43,061 bases of DNA from Bacteroidales bacterium (GCA_017428035.1 JAFRRR010000082.1:1-43061); one strand, 5' to 3'. Counted from the stretch's first letter, positions 33,212-42,280 are shown. Program-made: numbers and translations. Notes: generated by a model not told the origin, from the letters alone.

Positions 33212-35302
33212 ATGAAACAATTCTATTTCTTTTTACTCTGTGTCATTATGACCGTTTCGTGCAATGCAGAGAGCGGCTATATCAAAAAGCCGCGCGTAAA
33301 GACCGACCACTATACACCAGAAGTTATGCGCCTTATGGGCAAGGTCAGCGACCCGCAGCCTTCGCCCGACGGCAGCAAGATTCTATACGGCGTGACCTAC
33401 ACCAGCATAGAAGAGAACCGCGACTGCCGGCAGCTGTTTGTAATGAACGCCGACGGCAGCGACCCGGTGCAGATTACCAAATCAGGCAGCAGCATCTCCA
33501 ACGCCCGCTGGATCGAGGGCGGCGAGAAAATCGCCTACCTGTGCAAGGGGCAGATGTACGTCTGCAATGCCGACGGCAAGCACCCGAAAAAGGTCAGCAA
33601 GGTAGAGCGGGGCATCGGAGAATTCAAACTTTCGCCAGACGGCAAGCAGGTGCTTTATGTCTCCGAATTCAAGAACTTCACCGCCCCCACCGACCGCTAT
33701 CCCGACCTCAAGAAAGCAGAAGTTCGCACCATAGACAATTTGATGTACCGCCACTGGGACCACTTTGTGGAGTATATCCCCCACACTTTCGTGGCCCCGT
33801 TCAAAAAAGGCAAGGTGGGCAAGGGAGTGGACATTCTGGGAGATGAACCCTTTGAACTGCCCACCGAACCTTGGAGCGGGCTGGAGCAGCTCAGCTGGAG
33901 CCCCGACGGCAAATTCATAGCCTACTCGTGCCGCAAACTCACCGGCAGGGATTACGCCTTCTCTACCAATACCGACATCTACCTCTACGAGGTGGCCACC
34001 AAAAAGTGTGAGAACCTCACCGAAGGTATGCCGGGCTACGACACCAATCCCGTTTTCTCTCCCGACGGCAAAACCATCGCCTGGCTTAGTATGGAGCGGG
34101 GCGGCTACGAGGCCGACCGCAACCGGCTTATGGTCATTGACCTGGAGACCAGAAGGATGAAAGAGCTCACCGCCGGCTTTATTTATAATGCCGACAGCCC
34201 CGCCTGGAGCCCCGACGGCGGCAGCGTATGGTTCGCCTCTGTGGTAGAGGGTCTCGGCCAGATTTGGAAGGCCGACCTGGCCACCGGCAGTCTGCAGCGC
34301 GTGACCCCCGAAAATGAATGGTATGACTTTGGCGGCCCCGTCTTCACCAAGAATGAACTTGGCGAAGATGTGATTGTGACCACCAACGTCTCTATGCTTC
34401 GCCCGGCAGAAATCGTTTCTGTGAATCCCGCAGACGGCAGCTGGCAGCAGCTTACCCACGAAAACGACGAGATCCTCGCACAGCTGGAAGAAATCAAGAT
34501 GGAGTCGCGCCGCCTGACCACCACCGACGGCGGCCGGATGCTAACCTGGGTGCTCTACCCTCCCAAATTTGACCCGAACAAGGTATATCCCTCTATCCTG
34601 GTGTGCCTGGGCGGCCCGCAGAGTTGCTTCAGCCAGGAGTGGTCCACCCGCTGGAACTACCGCCTGATGGCATCGCAGGGCTATATCGTGGTGCTGCCCA
34701 ACCGCCACGGCACCACCGGCTTCGGCCAGGAGTGGTGCGAGCAGATCTCCGGCGACTACACCGGCCAGAATATGCGCGACTACTTCACTGCCGCCGACGC
34801 CCTGAAGGCCGAGCCCTACGTGGGCAAGATGGCGGCTATAGGCGCCAGCTACGGCGGCTATTCGGTCTATAACCTGGCCGGAATCCACGAGGGGCGCTTC
34901 AGCGCATTCGTGGCCCACTGCGGCATCTTCAACGAAGAGCATATGTTTATGGAGACCGAGGAGATGTGGTTCCCCAACTGGGATAACGGCGGCATTGCGC
35001 AGCCCGATGTGCCGCAGGCCGGCGCCCCGTGGAGCGACAATCCCGTGGCCCGCAAACTCTACGACCATTCTCCCCACACTATGGTCAAGAACTGGGACAC
35101 CCCGATAATGGTTATCCACGGCGAGAAAGACTACCGCGTGCCATACGACCAGGGCATGGCCGCCTTCAACGCCGCCCAGATGATGGGTGTTCCCTCGAAA
35201 ATGCTCCTCTTCCCGGGCGAGAACCACTGGGTGCTCAAGCCGCAGAACTGCGTATACTGGCACCGAGAGGTCTTCGACTGGCTGGACCGCTGGTGCAAGT
35301 AA
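33212..35302 (+). CDS. S9 family serine peptidase (dipeptidyl-peptidase-like)
   Basis: A 696-residue exported peptidase. The lipoprotein-like signal ends MTVSC (MKQFYFFLLCVIMTVSC). A beta-propeller N-terminal domain (about 40-430) carries repeated SPDG blades (QPSPDGSKILYG, SWSPDGKFIAYS, SPAWSPDGGSVWF). The alpha/beta-hydrolase domain holds Ser546 in GASYGGYS, Asp640 in KDYRVPY and His672 in ENHWVL. It should remove dipeptides or short peptides from N-termini in the periplasm. A longer open frame from 32522 runs antisense over the C10 gene and lacks the signal, so 33212 is the start. Confidence 0.95.
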   Translation: MKQFYFFLLCVIMTVSCNAESGYIKKPRVKTDHYTPEVMRLMGKVSDPQPSPDGSKILYGVTYTSIEENRDCRQLFVMNADGSDPVQITKSGSSISNARWIEGGEKIAYLCKGQMYVCNADGKHPKKVSKVERGIGEFKLSPDGKQVLYVSEFKNFTAPTDRYPDLKKAEVRTIDNLMYRHWDHFVEYIPHTFVAPFKKGKVGKGVDILGDEPFELPTEPWSGLEQLSWSPDGKFIAYSCRKLTGRDYAFSTNTDIYLYEVATKKCENLTEGMPGYDTNPVFSPDGKTIAWLSMERGGYEADRNRLMVIDLETRRMKELTAGFIYNADSPAWSPDGGSVWFASVVEGLGQIWKADLATGSLQRVTPENEWYDFGGPVFTKNELGEDVIVTTNVSMLRPAEIVSVNPADGSWQQLTHENDEILAQLEEIKMESRRLTTTDGGRMLTWVLYPPKFDPNKVYPSILVCLGGPQSCFSQEWSTRWNYRLMASQGYIVVLPNRHGTTGFGQEWCEQISGDYTGQNMRDYFTAADALKAEPYVGKMAAIGASYGGYSVYNLAGIHEGRFSAFVAHCGIFNEEHMFMETEEMWFPNWDNGGIAQPDVPQAGAPWSDNPVARKLYDHSPHTMVKNWDTPIMVIHGEKDYRVPYDQGMAAFNAAQMMGVPSKMLLFPGENHWVLKPQNCVYWHREVFDWLDRWCK

Positions 35303-35317
35303 AACTGAGTTTTTTAC

Positions 35318-35325
35318 TATCTTTG
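35318..35325 (+). promoter_or_regulatory. Bacteroidetes -7 box of the GH3-like / PLD operon
   Basis: TATCTTTG fits TAnnTTTG, 19 bases before the ATG at 35345 and after the S9 peptidase stop. An AAGGAG lies directly against the start codon, too close for a normal Shine-Dalgarno. Confidence 0.5.
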
Positions 35326-35344
35326 AGCCCGAAAACCCAAGGAG

Positions 35345-36868
35345 ATGGATTTACTAACCCCCATAGTCAGGCAATACTTCAACTACCGCATACGCGCCGT
35401 AAAGCGCTATGCCACAGAGTTTGAGGCCTTGCAGAAAGACACCCTGAAGATGCTGCTGCACGAGGCGGCCGACTCCGAATGGGGCCGTCGCTACGGCTAT
35501 GGAGAAATTAAATCGTACGAAGAGTTTTCTTCCAGGGTTCCGGTGAGCGACTACGCCGACCTCAAGGACTACATCCACAGGATGATGGAGGGCGAGGAGG
35601 ATATTCTGTGGCCAGGCCGGGTCAAGTTTTTTGCCACCTCCAGCGGCACCACCAGCGACAACATCAAGTTTATCCCGGTGTCCGGGCGCGGACTCAAGCG
35701 CTGCCATATGATGGGCGGCCGCGATGTCACCGCCAGCTATCTGCACACCCATCCGCATTCCCATATTTCCAAGGGTTATTCGCTTATCCTATCGGGTAAT
35801 TTCAATCCCAAATACACCACCGACAAGGCCAAGGTGGGAGACGTGAGTGCCATTATGACGGCGGCCATAGGGTCGTTTGCCAGAAAGCTGCTTCACATAA
35901 CGCCCCCTACCCACACCGCCCAGATCCGCGACATCTACGAGAAATACGATGCCATTGCCGACATCATCGGCCCCAAGAATATGGTGTCATTTTCGGGCAC
36001 TCCCGACTGGAATCTGGTGCTGGTAAAGCGCACTATGGAGCGTTTCGGCGCAAAGACTGCAGAGGAGCTGTGGCCCAATATGGAGTTTTTTGCCCACGGC
36101 GGGATGAGTTTCCTCCCCTACGAGCCCATTTTCGACAGGCTGTTCCCTTCCGGCAAAGTCCAGTATATAGACACCTACAATGCTTCCGAGGGCTTTTTCG
36201 GCGTCCAGACCGACCCCGACGACACGGCAATGACACTGATGCTGGACTATGAGGTGTTCTACGAATTCATACCTATGTCCACCTACGGCAAGCGCGGGGC
36301 AAAGGCCATCCCCCTGTGGGAGACCGAACCCGACGTGGAATATGCGGTGATTATCTCCACCTCCTCCGGTCTTTGGCGCTACGACATTGGCGATGTAATA
36401 AAGTTTACCCGCAAGGCTCCCTACAAGTTTGTGATTGTGGGCCGCACCCATCAGTACATAAACATCTGGGGCGAGGATCTCTCTATGCAGCAGGCAGAAA
36501 AGGCCCTGGCCGACACCTGCGCAGAAACCAACGCCTCGGTGCTGGAATTCACCGTGGCCCCGTATGTAGACGAAACCACCGGCGGCGGCTATCACCAGTG
36601 GCTGGTGGAGTTTGACAAACGCCCCAATTCCCTGGCCGATTTTGCCGCAATCCTGGAGCAGCATCTGCGCGAAGACGATCACGACTACGAGCATTTCAGT
36701 GTTGCCTCCGGCGGCATTATGGAACCTTTGGAGATAATTGAAGCCCGTCCCGGCCTGTTCTACGAATGGATGAAGTCCAGGGGAAAATTGGGCGGCCAGC
36801 ACAAAGTCCCCCGCCTGTACAACGGACGCAAGCATATGGACGCGCTGCTCAAAATGAACAAACAGTGA
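35345..36868 (+). CDS. GH3 auxin-responsive promoter family protein (acyl-adenylate enzyme)
   Basis: A 507-residue cytoplasmic protein of the bacterial GH3 family, which belongs to the ANL adenylate-forming superfamily (not the glycoside hydrolase GH3). ATP-binding motif FFATSSGTTSDNIKFIP, then the second loop YNASEGFFGVQTD, WRYDIGDVIKFT and GRTHQYINIWGEDLS. In plants the family joins acyl acids to amino acids; in Bacteroidetes the substrate is not established. Its TGA stop overlaps the GTG start of the PLD-like gene (36865-36868), so the two are coupled and may act on related lipid or acyl substrates. Confidence 0.93.
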   Translation: MDLLTPIVRQYFNYRIRAVKRYATEFEALQKDTLKMLLHEAADSEWGRRYGYGEIKSYEEFSSRVPVSDYADLKDYIHRMMEGEEDILWPGRVKFFATSSGTTSDNIKFIPVSGRGLKRCHMMGGRDVTASYLHTHPHSHISKGYSLILSGNFNPKYTTDKAKVGDVSAIMTAAIGSFARKLLHITPPTHTAQIRDIYEKYDAIADIIGPKNMVSFSGTPDWNLVLVKRTMERFGAKTAEELWPNMEFFAHGGMSFLPYEPIFDRLFPSGKVQYIDTYNASEGFFGVQTDPDDTAMTLMLDYEVFYEFIPMSTYGKRGAKAIPLWETEPDVEYAVIISTSSGLWRYDIGDVIKFTRKAPYKFVIVGRTHQYINIWGEDLSMQQAEKALADTCAETNASVLEFTVAPYVDETTGGGYHQWLVEFDKRPNSLADFAAILEQHLREDDHDYEHFSVASGGIMEPLEIIEARPGLFYEWMKSRGKLGGQHKVPRLYNGRKHMDALLKMNKQ

Positions 36869-38127
36869 AACCGATTCTGAACACCCTTGCGCTGGCAGCA
36901 ATACTGCTGGCTTTCCATCCGTTTTGCAAGGCCGGCGACGCTGTGCCCGCCTACCTGCAGCCTGTTGCAGACCATCTCTCGCGCAGTGATGTCAGAATGA
37001 TGCCTGTGAGCGGGAATGATCTGGAAGTGATTACCGACGGCTCCCGCCAGTGGGAGCTGATGCTGCACGACATCAACAACGCCCGCAAGTCTATCTATAT
37101 GGAATATTACCGGTGGACCAACGACGAAGCCGGGCAGCAGATTCACGATGCCGTGTTGCGCAAGATTCGAGAAGGGCTTGAGGTAAAAGTCCTGCTCGAG
37201 GACCTCTGCAACCCTTTCTCTCCCAAGAGCTATTACGAAGAGCTCAAGGCGGCGGGCGCACAGGTCGCCTTCTACACCGACTTCGAGCGGCAGCTGTGGG
37301 AAGTCCTCCCGGGCATCAACAACCGCAACCACCGCAAAATCATTGTGATAGACGACTGTCTGGGCTATATCGGCGGGCGGAATATCGGCATTCACTACCG
37401 CGACACCTGGCGCGACACCCATATGCGGTTCAGCGGCCCCGCGGTGGCCCAGCTGCGAAAGCTCTTTATGGATATGTGGGTTTACAGGCACGCCCCGCAG
37501 CAGAACAATGTCACAAACAATACCGTCGAATGGAAAGAAGTTGTGACGCCGGCGTCGGACCCGGAAGAACCTTTCCCTTTCCGGAACAAGACTATGCAGA
37601 TTGCCACCAGCGGCGAAGGCGACACCCTGCTTGAAAAATCGGTGTGCCTGATACTGCGGCTGGCAAAAGAATTCGTATATATCCAGTCTCCTTATTTCTG
37701 CCCCACCGACACCTTGCTGCACTCGCTGCAGGCTGCCGCACAGCGAGGCGTGGATGTGAGGGTGTGTCTCCCCAAGGAGTCTGACTCGGGTTTGATGACT
37801 CTCGCCAACCAGTCGTACTACGAGGAATGCCTCTCGCAAAAAATTCGCATATTTGAATATGAACCTCGGTTCAACCACTCCAAGGTGGTGCTCTGCGACG
37901 GCTGTTTCTCTATGATCGGCAGTATGAATATGGACCCGCGCAGCCTGTGCATCAACTACGAAGATATGGCTGCCATATATGACACCGAGGTGGGCGAAGC
38001 CTGCCGTCTGGAATACCTCTCGCTGCTGGACCAGTCGCACGAAGTGTCCCTGGAGGAGGTTCAGGCCTGGCCAAAGAAAGAAAAAAGCGCCAGGATATTC
38101 TGGCGCTATCATTCAGGTCAGCTGTAA
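36865..38127 (+). CDS. Phospholipase D / cardiolipin-synthase-like protein
   Basis: A 420-residue exported protein started at GTG 36865, which gives a signal peptide (MKPILNTLALAAILLAFHPF) and a GTGA overlap with the previous stop. Two HKD motifs mark two PLD domains: NHRKIIVIDD (His156) and NHSKVVLCDG (His338), each followed by a Gly-rich IGGRN or IGSMN. The domain order fits cardiolipin synthase, but the N-terminal membrane helices of ClsA are replaced by a signal peptide. An upstream in-frame ATG (36766) lies inside the previous gene and hides the signal. Its 3' end carries the terminator of the convergent gene. Confidence 0.88.
   Translation: MKPILNTLALAAILLAFHPFCKAGDAVPAYLQPVADHLSRSDVRMMPVSGNDLEVITDGSRQWELMLHDINNARKSIYMEYYRWTNDEAGQQIHDAVLRKIREGLEVKVLLEDLCNPFSPKSYYEELKAAGAQVAFYTDFERQLWEVLPGINNRNHRKIIVIDDCLGYIGGRNIGIHYRDTWRDTHMRFSGPAVAQLRKLFMDMWVYRHAPQQNNVTNNTVEWKEVVTPASDPEEPFPFRNKTMQIATSGEGDTLLEKSVCLILRLAKEFVYIQSPYFCPTDTLLHSLQAAAQRGVDVRVCLPKESDSGLMTLANQSYYEECLSQKIRIFEYEPRFNHSKVVLCDGCFSMIGSMNMDPRSLCINYEDMAAIYDTEVGEACRLEYLSLLDQSHEVSLEEVQAWPKKEKSARIFWRYHSGQL
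38081..38106 (-). terminator. Terminator inside the 3' end of the PLD-like gene
   Basis: GCGCCAG (38087-38093) and CTGGCGC (38100-38106) form a seven-pair stem with a six-base loop. On the minus strand it is followed by six U (A-run 38081-38086). It would end transcription of the 38131-38571 gene, yet lies within the last codons of the plus-strand PLD gene. Confidence 0.85.
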
Positions 38128-38130
38128 AGC

Positions 38131-38571
38131 CTAAAGATCTATATCTTCGTCAAAACCGTCTGTGATGATGGGGATGGTGTTGGGAGTCTGAGGAACTGAA
38201 ACAGACACGATGCTGTCCACCACATAGCGCTGCATTCCGCGCCAGGGCAGAGCCCCGTTATACTCTTTGTAATGCAGCTCTACCTGCTTGCCGCTGCAGC
38301 GCATCAGTGAGTCGGCAACCGACTTTTTCACAACGGAAAAATTGAACTCGTTGCTCTGGATGCTGCCGCCGCCGCGGGCGCCTTTGAAACCTGTCTGGAT
38401 TAGACGGCCTTCGTAAGTTTTCCAAACCCAGCCTTTATATACAATCTGGTTCAGTTCGCCGGCCTTTACGCCCGAGCCAAACACAAAGTAGTACTTGATG
38501 TATACAAATGCTGCCGCTGCGAGTATAAGCAGGGTCACAATTATCGTAATGATCTTGGACTTTATGGACAT
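38131..38571 (-). CDS. Small single-pass membrane protein of unknown function
   Basis: A 146-residue protein with one N-terminal membrane segment (about 6-28, IITIIVTLLILAAAAFVYI) and a periplasmic beta-rich domain: FVFGSGVKAGELNQIVYKGWVWKTYEGRLIQTGF, then IQSNEFNFSV and YVVDSIVSVSV. It resembles a conserved Bacteroidetes hypothetical family of unknown role. Three bases separate it from the FISUMP lipoprotein gene upstream, so they are co-transcribed. The stop lies only three bases from the convergent PLD stop, with the terminator inside the PLD gene. Confidence 0.8.
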   Translation of the reverse strand: MSIKSKIITIIVTLLILAAAAFVYIKYYFVFGSGVKAGELNQIVYKGWVWKTYEGRLIQTGFKGARGGGSIQSNEFNFSVVKKSVADSLMRCSGKQVELHYKEYNGALPWRGMQRYVVDSIVSVSVPQTPNTIPIITDGFDEDIDL

Positions 38572-38574
38572 AGC

Positions 38575-39948
38575 TTATTCTTTCTCTTTATTCTTGATGC
38601 AACGGATGCATCCGGCAAACGGCCTTGAAGACACCCAGTTGTTCATATAACCCACGTTTGCCTGATTGTTGACCTCGTTGAGAATGAGTGCATACCACAT
38701 CTGCTCTGAGTAGTGGGTAGAGCAGAAGAAGTAGGTGGTGGTCACATAACCTCTGGAAGCAAGATATCCCTGGGTAGAAAAGCCATTTGAATATCCGGAG
38801 CCGCTGCCCTGGATATAACCAGCCTCGCTGCCCACAAAACCGGCAGCCTTAAGCATAGGGAGGGAGCCGCAGTTGCGGGATGCATCGTAATAAGGAGCGT
38901 CCTCTACAACGGGCACCTGTGTATTCTGGCACTTGCCCACCAGCGCCATAAACTCTGCCAGTGTGGGGATATGCCAACCCTCGGGGCAGATGCCCTGGGC
39001 GCCTTCCTGCCTCTTGGCGGTAGTCTTGGTGATATTGGTGTTGAAAGCCACTGCATCGGAATACAGCAGACCCTTGGATATGATGCCCTCGGTGGATTCG
39101 TCGGGCTGGGCAGCAGAGTCGCTGCAGGGATACCATACACCGCAGATGCCGTCGCCAATGGTGATACCTTTGTTGGAGAAGCACAGGTTGTCTATCATCC
39201 ACCAGCGGCCGTCGCCCATCTTCTTGATTCTGTAGGGCCTGCCGCCAATGATAAGTTCGGGGGAATTCTGGGTGATGACCAGCTGGTCGGTGACATCCGT
39301 TTCATTGCCGTGCGCAATCACGTTCAGCACGAACTGGCGGTCTTCGTCGCCCTCATATTCATCTATGGTAACGGTTATTACGTTGCCTTCTAACTCTTCT
39401 TCATCGTCTTCGCCTTCACCTGAAGGTGCAGGGGTCTCCTCCTCGTCTGTCTCTTCTTGAGGAACACCGGACATAGGCTCTACGGTGACACCCTCGCCCT
39501 CCACGGAGATTTCCCAGGGGAAATTGGAAGAAACGGTGAACTTATATTCTCCGCCGATATAGTCGGCAGTAAAGACTTTCTTGTTGAAAATAACATACGC
39601 GGGAGCCCCCTGGGTCAGGGTAAGGGAAGAAAGAGCATCTCTCTTGGACCCGTGGGCAACTGCAGTGAAATAGTGCTTGAGAATGCTATTGGTCTGGTTT
39701 CTGTCCACATTCACGGTAATGGTCTGGGTGCCTGGGCCGCCGGTCCACTGGGATACCGTGAGCAGATCGATGTCATCACTTGAGCATATAATCTCCCAGT
39801 CGCAATTGGCTGTGACATCAAACTCAAGGACACCGCCTCTGTAACCCATTTCTTCGCTCACCTTGTCCAGGCTCACCTCGGGAACCTTTTCGCAGGAGAC
39901 GAATGCAAAAGCTGCAGCTATCAACAAGACTATCAAATACTTTTTCAT
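38575..39948 (-). CDS. BACON-domain lipoprotein with a C-terminal FISUMP domain
   Basis: A 457-residue lipoprotein (lipobox AFVSC). Two BACON domains at about 30-115 and 120-230 (GGVLEFDVTANCDWEI; GGEYKFTVSSNFPWEI). The second is interrupted by an acidic loop of about 24 residues rich in Glu/Asp/Pro. The C-terminal half is the Fibrobacter succinogenes major paralogous (FISUMP) domain, with WWMIDNLCFSNKG, ICPEGWHIPTLAEFMAL and RPFAGCIRCIK near the end. BACON domains are thought to bind mucin or glycans, and FISUMP is a lectin-like fold; a surface binding role is inferred. Confidence 0.9.
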   Translation of the reverse strand: MKKYLIVLLIAAAFAFVSCEKVPEVSLDKVSEEMGYRGGVLEFDVTANCDWEIICSSDDIDLLTVSQWTGGPGTQTITVNVDRNQTNSILKHYFTAVAHGSKRDALSSLTLTQGAPAYVIFNKKVFTADYIGGEYKFTVSSNFPWEISVEGEGVTVEPMSGVPQEETDEEETPAPSGEGEDDEEELEGNVITVTIDEYEGDEDRQFVLNVIAHGNETDVTDQLVITQNSPELIIGGRPYRIKKMGDGRWWMIDNLCFSNKGITIGDGICGVWYPCSDSAAQPDESTEGIISKGLLYSDAVAFNTNITKTTAKRQEGAQGICPEGWHIPTLAEFMALVGKCQNTQVPVVEDAPYYDASRNCGSLPMLKAAGFVGSEAGYIQGSGSGYSNGFSTQGYLASRGYVTTTYFFCSTHYSEQMWYALILNEVNNQANVGYMNNWVSSRPFAGCIRCIKNKEKE

Positions 39949-40033
39949 ATAGAAAGAATATAATATTCGGAATATCCGTGCGAAGTTAGTGAAAAGAGAA
40001 CAAAATCAAATGAAATATACCGAAAAGTTTCAT

Positions 40034-40041
40034 TACCTTTG
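40034..40041 (+). promoter_or_regulatory. Bacteroidetes -7 box of the nucleoside kinase gene
   Basis: TACCTTTG fits TAnnTTTG and ends 14 bases before the ATG at 40056, predicting a leader of about 11 bases. No -33 TTTG at 19 bases. Confidence 0.55.
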
Positions 40042-40055
40042 AAAAAATCATTGGT

Positions 40056-41732
40056 ATGATACAGATTCATTGCAAGAATACCGGCACCACCAAAGAGTTC
40101 CCGGAAGGTGTATATCTGTTTGAGATTCTGGAAGAATTCAAATCTCAGTTCAAACGGCCGTACGATATTATATCAGCAAGGGTAAACAACGTTTCCCAGG
40201 GGCTGCGCTACAGGTCGTACAACAGCAATACCGTGGAATTCCTGGATTTGCGGGCCGCCAGTGCAATGAGGGTCTACTTCCGATCGCTATGCTTTTTGCT
40301 GTGCAAAGCCACCCACGACGTGATTCCGGGCGGACGCGTATATCTGGAGCACCCCATTTCCGGCGGATGGTACTGCAACCTGCGCAAAAAAGGGCGCGAA
40401 AAAATCACTGAAGAGGACATTTCGCTGATCCGCAACCAGATGCAAGAGCTTGTAAAAGAGGATATTCAGTTCCACCGCCGCGACGTCCCCACAGAAGAGG
40501 TCATCAAGATTTTTGCAAAGAAAGGTTCCGACGACAAGGTCAAGCTTTTCGAGACCAGCGAAGAGGTCTATAACGAATATTACACCCTGGGCGATTTTGT
40601 AGATTATTACTACGGCCGCCTGGTGCCCTCCACGGGCTACCTCAAGCTCTGGGCCCTGGAGCGGTACCACGACGGAATGCTGCTCCGCCTGCCCGACCGT
40701 CACGACCCGCACCGCCTGGCTCCGTTTGTGGACCAGCCGCGCACCTTCAATGTCTTCGCAGAGAATCTGCGCTGGAACATCATTATGGGCCTGAGCAACG
40801 TGGGCGACGTGAACCGTGCCTGCCAGAGCGGTCGTGCCAGCGAACTCATACAGGTTGCCGAGGCGCTTCAGGAAAAGAAAATAGTGCAGATTGCAGAGCA
40901 GATTTTCCGCCGTTCGCGCCAGCGCAAGAACCCGCTCAAGGTGGTGCTTATCACCGGTCCCAGCTCCAGCGGCAAAACCACCTTCTGCCAGAGGCTCAGC
41001 GTGCAGCTCAAGGCCTGTGGATTGCATCCGCTGTCGTTCTCTACCGACGATTATTTCGTTAACCGCGTGGACACTCCCCGCCTGGCCGACGGCACCTACG
41101 ACTTTGACAATTTTGAAACGGTGGACCACGCCTACCTTGAGAGCGACGTGCAGAAACTCCTCGCCGGCGAGAGCGTGGAACTGCCTTCCTACAATTTTGT
41201 CACCGGTATGCGCGAGTATTCCGGCCGCAAGACGCGGATGGGCCGCGGCAGCATCTTGCTGATAGAGGGCATCCACGCCCTGAATCCCGCCCTGCTGCCT
41301 TCGGTAGACGACAGCTGCAAATTCCGCATCTTCATAAACACTATGACCAGCACCTCGCTGGACAACCACAACTCCATTCCCACCAGCGACAACCGCCTGC
41401 TGCGGCGCATCGTGCGCGACTACAACAAAGGCGCCTTCACGGCCGTGGAAACCATAGGCCAGTGGCCCAGCGTGTGCGATGCAGAGGAAAAGTGGATCCT
41501 GCCCTACCAGGAGCAGGCCGAAGTGATGTTCAACAGTGCTTATCTGCTGGAATTCGCCGTGATGCGCAACCACGCCGAGGCCATTTTGCGCACGGTGCCC
41601 AAGAACCGCCCCGAATATAGCGAGGCACACCGGCTCTTGAAATTCATCAGGTATTTCACCCCCGTCTCCGACAAGGAAATCCCCCCTACCTCGCTGCTTC
41701 GCGAGTTCCTTGGCGGCAGCAGTTTTGCCTAG
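40056..41732 (+). CDS. Nucleoside (uridine kinase-like) kinase with a ThrRS-like N-terminal region
   Basis: A 558-residue cytoplasmic protein. The N-terminal part looks like the TGS and editing-associated region of threonyl-tRNA synthetase (KEFPEGVYLFEILEEF, then HPISGGWYCNLRKKGREKITEEDI). The C-terminal kinase has Walker A GPSSSGKT (301-308), FSTDDYFVNR and LLIEGIHALNP, as in the uridine kinase/phosphoribulokinase family. This two-part architecture is known for nucleoside kinases in Bacteroidetes and Firmicutes. It phosphorylates a nucleoside using a nucleotide triphosphate; the exact nucleoside is not known. Its TAG stop overlaps the chromate-transporter stop in CTAG (41729-41732). Confidence 0.88.
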   Translation: MIQIHCKNTGTTKEFPEGVYLFEILEEFKSQFKRPYDIISARVNNVSQGLRYRSYNSNTVEFLDLRAASAMRVYFRSLCFLLCKATHDVIPGGRVYLEHPISGGWYCNLRKKGREKITEEDISLIRNQMQELVKEDIQFHRRDVPTEEVIKIFAKKGSDDKVKLFETSEEVYNEYYTLGDFVDYYYGRLVPSTGYLKLWALERYHDGMLLRLPDRHDPHRLAPFVDQPRTFNVFAENLRWNIIMGLSNVGDVNRACQSGRASELIQVAEALQEKKIVQIAEQIFRRSRQRKNPLKVVLITGPSSSGKTTFCQRLSVQLKACGLHPLSFSTDDYFVNRVDTPRLADGTYDFDNFETVDHAYLESDVQKLLAGESVELPSYNFVTGMREYSGRKTRMGRGSILLIEGIHALNPALLPSVDDSCKFRIFINTMTSTSLDNHNSIPTSDNRLLRRIVRDYNKGAFTAVETIGQWPSVCDAEEKWILPYQEQAEVMFNSAYLLEFAVMRNHAEAILRTVPKNRPEYSEAHRLLKFIRYFTPVSDKEIPPTSLLREFLGGSSFA

Positions 41733-42280
41733 GTATAAATCAGATATCCCGCTATTCCGGCAAGCACGATGGTCAGTATCGGGCTGGCCTTGGCCCACAT
41801 TGTCAAGGCAAAGGCGGCTGCAAAGATTATCCAGCTGATATAGTCGGGGAATGTCGTGGGTGTGATCAGCACTATTGTCGCTGCCGCCAGCAGGCCTATC
41901 ACCATAGGCTTGAAACTTTGCAGGACGGCAGAAAATACGGGATTCTGCCGCAGCTTCACGTACAGGCGGCATATCCAGTAGGTGATCAGGAACGACGGCA
42001 GTACCACCGCCGTTGTGGCCAGCATAGAGCCGGCGATGCAGGCCGCCTGACCGTATCCCATCGCCTGTATCACGCTGTAGCCTATGTAGGTGGCGCTGTT
42101 GATGCCTATCGGGCCGGGCGTCATCTGGCTTATGGCTATGATGTCGGTAAAGGCTTCGGCCGTGATCCATCCGTGCACGGTGACCACCTGATGCTGAATC
42201 AGCGTCAGCATTGCATAGCCGCCGCCTATGGTGAACATTCCTATAAAGAAGAATGTGTAGAATAGTTCAAAGAATATCAT
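41729..42280 (-). CDS. Chromate transporter, second half-size subunit
   Basis: A 183-residue membrane protein with about five or six segments. The CHR motif is FTIGGGYAMLTLIQ near the start and QMTPGPIGINSATYIGY follows, as in half-size CHR proteins. Paired short CHR subunits form one transporter that moves chromate or related anions. The start at ATG 42280 overlaps the upstream stop in ATGA; a longer frame to 42415 runs into the upstream gene. The real substrate in gut anaerobes is unclear. Confidence 0.9.
   Translation of the reverse strand: MIFFELFYTFFFIGMFTIGGGYAMLTLIQHQVVTVHGWITAEAFTDIIAISQMTPGPIGINSATYIGYSVIQAMGYGQAACIAGSMLATTAVVLPSFLITYWICRLYVKLRQNPVFSAVLQSFKPMVIGLLAAATIVLITPTTFPDYISWIIFAAAFALTMWAKASPILTIVLAGIAGYLIYT

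Noticed and set aside
36760..38112. Long minus-strand open frame opposite the PLD-like gene
   Set aside because: The plus strand has both HKD motifs and a signal peptide; the antisense product has no family features.
40287..42170. Very long open frame on the minus strand across the nucleoside kinase gene and into the transporter gene
   Set aside because: It is antisense to a gene with clear kinase motifs; high GC and few stop codons on the opposite strand explain it.
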